6,692 bases of DNA from Prevotellaceae bacterium (GTDB lineage: Bacteria > Bacteroidota > Bacteroidia > Bacteroidales > UBA932): NCBI GenBank assembly GCA_031289895.1, contig JAITOP010000311.1, positions 1 through 6,692 of the forward strand, written 5' to 3'. Below are positions 4,920 to 6,692 of this stretch, piece after piece (positions within the stretch are counted from its first letter, which is position 1; each line of letters begins with the position of its first letter). The position numbers and the translations under genes were made by a program. The notes beneath the pieces are model-generated. The model was not told where the DNA came from, searched no databases, and saw only the letters and a list, made by a program, of their open reading frames with translations.

Positions 4920-6659
4920 ATGGAACAATTTATAGTCTCGGCACGAAAATATCGACCGCTTACATTTGCAACGGTAGTAGGTCAGTCATCGATTGCACAA
5001 ACTTTGAAAAACGCAATCGAGCGTAAACAATTGGCGCACGCTTATTTATTTTGTGGACCGCGCGGAGTTGGAAAAACAACCTGTGCGCGTATCTTCGCCA
5101 AAACAATCAACTGCTTTAATCCCGATGAAAATGGGGATGCATGCGGCGAATGTGAATCGTGTAAAGCATTTGCCGAAAATCGCTCATATAATATTCATGA
5201 ACTTGATGCTGCGTCCAACAATTCGGTTGAGGATATTCGCAACTTGATAGACCAAGTGCGAGTTCCGCCGCAAATAGGCAGATACAGCGTATATATTATC
5301 GATGAAGTTCACATGTTGTCGGCAGCAGCGTTTAATGCTTTTCTGAAAACGCTTGAAGAACCGCCTGCTCACGCCGTATTTATTCTTGCAACAACAGAAA
5401 AACATAAAATAATTCCGACAATTCTTTCACGCTGTCAGATTTACGATTTCAGCCGTATTCGTATTGAAGATGCTGTTGCGTATATCGAAAAAATTGCGAA
5501 AAACGAAGGTATAACTTACGAACCCGAAGCATTGCATATTATTGCTCAAAAAGCAGATGGCTCGATGCGTGATGCCTTGTCGATATTCGACCAAGTTGTA
5601 TCGTTTTGCGGAACAAATATCACTTATGCAAAAGTTATAGAAAATCTGAATGTACTTGATTATGAATATTATTTCAAACTTACTGAGGCTTTTATTGCAG
5701 GCGATTATTGTACGGCTCTCACTATTTTTGATGAAATTCTTACAAAAGGATTTGATGCTCAGCATTTTGTCAGAGGATTAAATTCACATTTTCGCGATTT
5801 GCTTGTTTGTAAAGATACGCGAACAACGGCATTGCTCGAAGTTGGCGCAGCAATTGCAGAATCGTACCGAAGGCAATCGGAAATTTGCGATGTGAATTTT
5901 TTGTTTGCAGCAATGGACATCACAAATAGTTGCGATGTCGGATATAAAACAAGTTCAAATCAGCGTTTGCATATAGAACTTGCGCTGTGCAAACTGTCGA
6001 GTGTAACTACTTCACGTAAAGTGGAACAGGTTGTGAAAATTGTTGAAAGCAGCGAAAATATCAAGACGGAAACTAATCCGCCGCAAACAACAAAACAAGA
6101 AAATCAGGCGGAAAACATAGTAAAAGATAATATCAAGACAGAAGAAACAAGCGAAAAATCAACAGTTGCAGCACGTCCCGAAACCACATCAATAAAGGGT
6201 TTCGACAATTTAATGGCATCAATAAACAATGATAAAAAAGTCGCCGAACCCGAAACAAATTATAATACGACAAACGAAGATTTTACCGCCGAGCAATTAT
6301 TAACCGCATGGAATAATTGCGCAGAAAGTTTTGCAGAAAAACAACCACGAGTAGCGGGTGCAATTCAATCAACAAAACCTGTCATAGAAACTGAAAATAC
6401 TATAATTTTCAATGTTCAGCAAATAATACAGAAAACTTGGCTTGAAGACAAAGGAATTGCAAAAAATATTTGTGTTTATTTGCAAAAAGAATTAAAAAAT
6501 TCGAGCATAAAATTAGAAATAAGAGTTGACGAAAACGGCGACAAAGTTACTGCTCCTAAACTTTATACCGATTCGGACAAAGAAAAATATATGCGCGAAA
6601 AAAATCCCGAACTTACAAACTTTCAGGCTGCATTTGAATTGTATGACAGTAAAAATTAA
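4920..6659 (+). CDS. dnaX: DNA polymerase III subunit gamma/tau (clamp-loader ATPase)
   Basis: DnaX is the ATPase of the clamp loader, which with delta and delta-prime opens the beta clamp and places it on primed DNA at the replication fork. The product has 579 residues. Residues 1-230 are the AAA+ core: Walker A GPRGVGKT (46-53), a zinc module of C65, C75, C78 and C81, Walker B VYIIDEVHML (124-133), sensor 1 ATTEKHKIIPTILSRC with the SRC arginine R171, and sensor 2 GSMRDAL with R217. Residues about 235-365 are the helical oligomerisation domain. A polar Glu/Thr/Asn-rich linker covers about 366-455, and a C-terminal domain of about 125 residues begins at FTAEQLLTAWNN. The start gives the Bacteroidota N-terminus MEQFIVSARKYRP. 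It is divergent from the sigma-factor operon. Its TAA lies in a heptamer tract. No canonical A-AAA-AAG slippery heptamer in the right phase was found, so a short gamma form is not supported. Confidence 0.97.
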   Translation: MEQFIVSARKYRPLTFATVVGQSSIAQTLKNAIERKQLAHAYLFCGPRGVGKTTCARIFAKTINCFNPDENGDACGECESCKAFAENRSYNIHELDAASNNSVEDIRNLIDQVRVPPQIGRYSVYIIDEVHMLSAAAFNAFLKTLEEPPAHAVFILATTEKHKIIPTILSRCQIYDFSRIRIEDAVAYIEKIAKNEGITYEPEALHIIAQKADGSMRDALSIFDQVVSFCGTNITYAKVIENLNVLDYEYYFKLTEAFIAGDYCTALTIFDEILTKGFDAQHFVRGLNSHFRDLLVCKDTRTTALLEVGAAIAESYRRQSEICDVNFLFAAMDITNSCDVGYKTSSNQRLHIELALCKLSSVTTSRKVEQVVKIVESSENIKTETNPPQTTKQENQAENIVKDNIKTEETSEKSTVAARPETTSIKGFDNLMASINNDKKVAEPETNYNTTNEDFTAEQLLTAWNNCAESFAEKQPRVAGAIQSTKPVIETENTIIFNVQQIIQKTWLEDKGIAKNICVYLQKELKNSSIKLEIRVDENGDKVTAPKLYTDSDKEKYMREKNPELTNFQAAFELYDSKN

Positions 6660-6692
6660 GAATTAAAAATTAAAAATTAAGAATTAAGAGTT
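6654..6692 (+). repeat. Heptamer tract AATTAAR containing the dnaX stop codon
   Basis: Five exact heptamers fitting AATTAAR run from 6654 to 6688, then a partial AGTT at the window edge. The first unit contains the last Asn codon's end and the TAA stop (6657-6659) of dnaX. The array may continue beyond the window. Confidence 0.8.

Noticed and set aside
5427..5765. 112-codon minus-strand frame within dnaX
   Set aside because: It is antisense to conserved DnaX domain sequence, with no recognisable motif.
6231..6242. A6-G run in dnaX as a possible frameshift site for a short gamma product (about 448 residues)
   Set aside because: The run reads T-AAA-AAA-G in frame, so the P-site tRNA would mismatch after a -1 slip; it is not the canonical phase, although a -1 stop follows 8 codons later and the length would resemble E. 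coli gamma.
6599..6606. A-AAA-AAT heptamer near the dnaX 3' end in slippery phase
   Set aside because: It lies about 20 codons from the end and a shift would only replace the tail, so no gamma-like product results.

Overview
The window looks like chromosomal DNA of a member of the Bacteroidota, most likely Bacteroidales. The evidence is: AT-rich spacers, Bacteroidota-type promoter boxes (TAnnTTTG at -7) just upstream of most genes, no obvious Shine-Dalgarno sequences, a SusC-like secreted N-terminus, a sigma factor paired with a membrane-anchored TonB-domain protein, and a DnaX N-terminus of the Bacteroidota type (MEQFIVSARKYRP). All assignments are by eye from family motifs; no database was searched.

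Layout. Bases 1-173 (minus strand) are the first 57 codons of a SusC/TonB-dependent-receptor-like outer-membrane protein that runs off the left edge. Upstream of it, a promoter box pair (240-271) sits between two 29-nt inverted repeats (206-234 and 332-360). This is the architecture of a phase-variable invertible promoter, currently pointing toward the receptor gene. Bases 361-691 hold no gene. Bases 692-1285 (minus) encode a small exported protein of unknown function. Bases 1475-2769 (plus) are a thyA-folA operon (thymidylate synthase, dihydrofolate reductase), the pair that makes dTMP and recycles the dihydrofolate produced. Facing it from the right is a minus-strand operon: an ECF-like sigma factor (4430-3855) overlapping by 8 nt a 315-residue protein with a cytoplasmic N-terminus, one membrane span and a periplasmic TonB C-terminal domain (3862-2915). 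Diverging from the sigma gene, dnaX (4920-6659, plus) encodes the clamp-loader gamma/tau subunit of DNA polymerase III.

The spacers are unusually repetitive. Degenerate tandem heptamers occur at 668-695, 2756-2807, 4460-4571, 4819-4874 and 6654-6692, and an 8/9-nt word family occurs at 624-650 and 2828-2896. At three gene ends (the small exported protein, folA, dnaX) the heptamer tract contains the stop codon itself. The two arrays at 4460-4571 and 4819-4874 use the same words in opposite orientation and flank a 247-nt non-coding block between the sigma-factor and dnaX promoters. The main points for follow-up are the putative invertible promoter, the stop-codon-associated heptamer tracts, the inverted heptamer arrays, and two genes (sigma factor and dnaX) whose -7 boxes are so close to the ATG that their transcripts would be leaderless.
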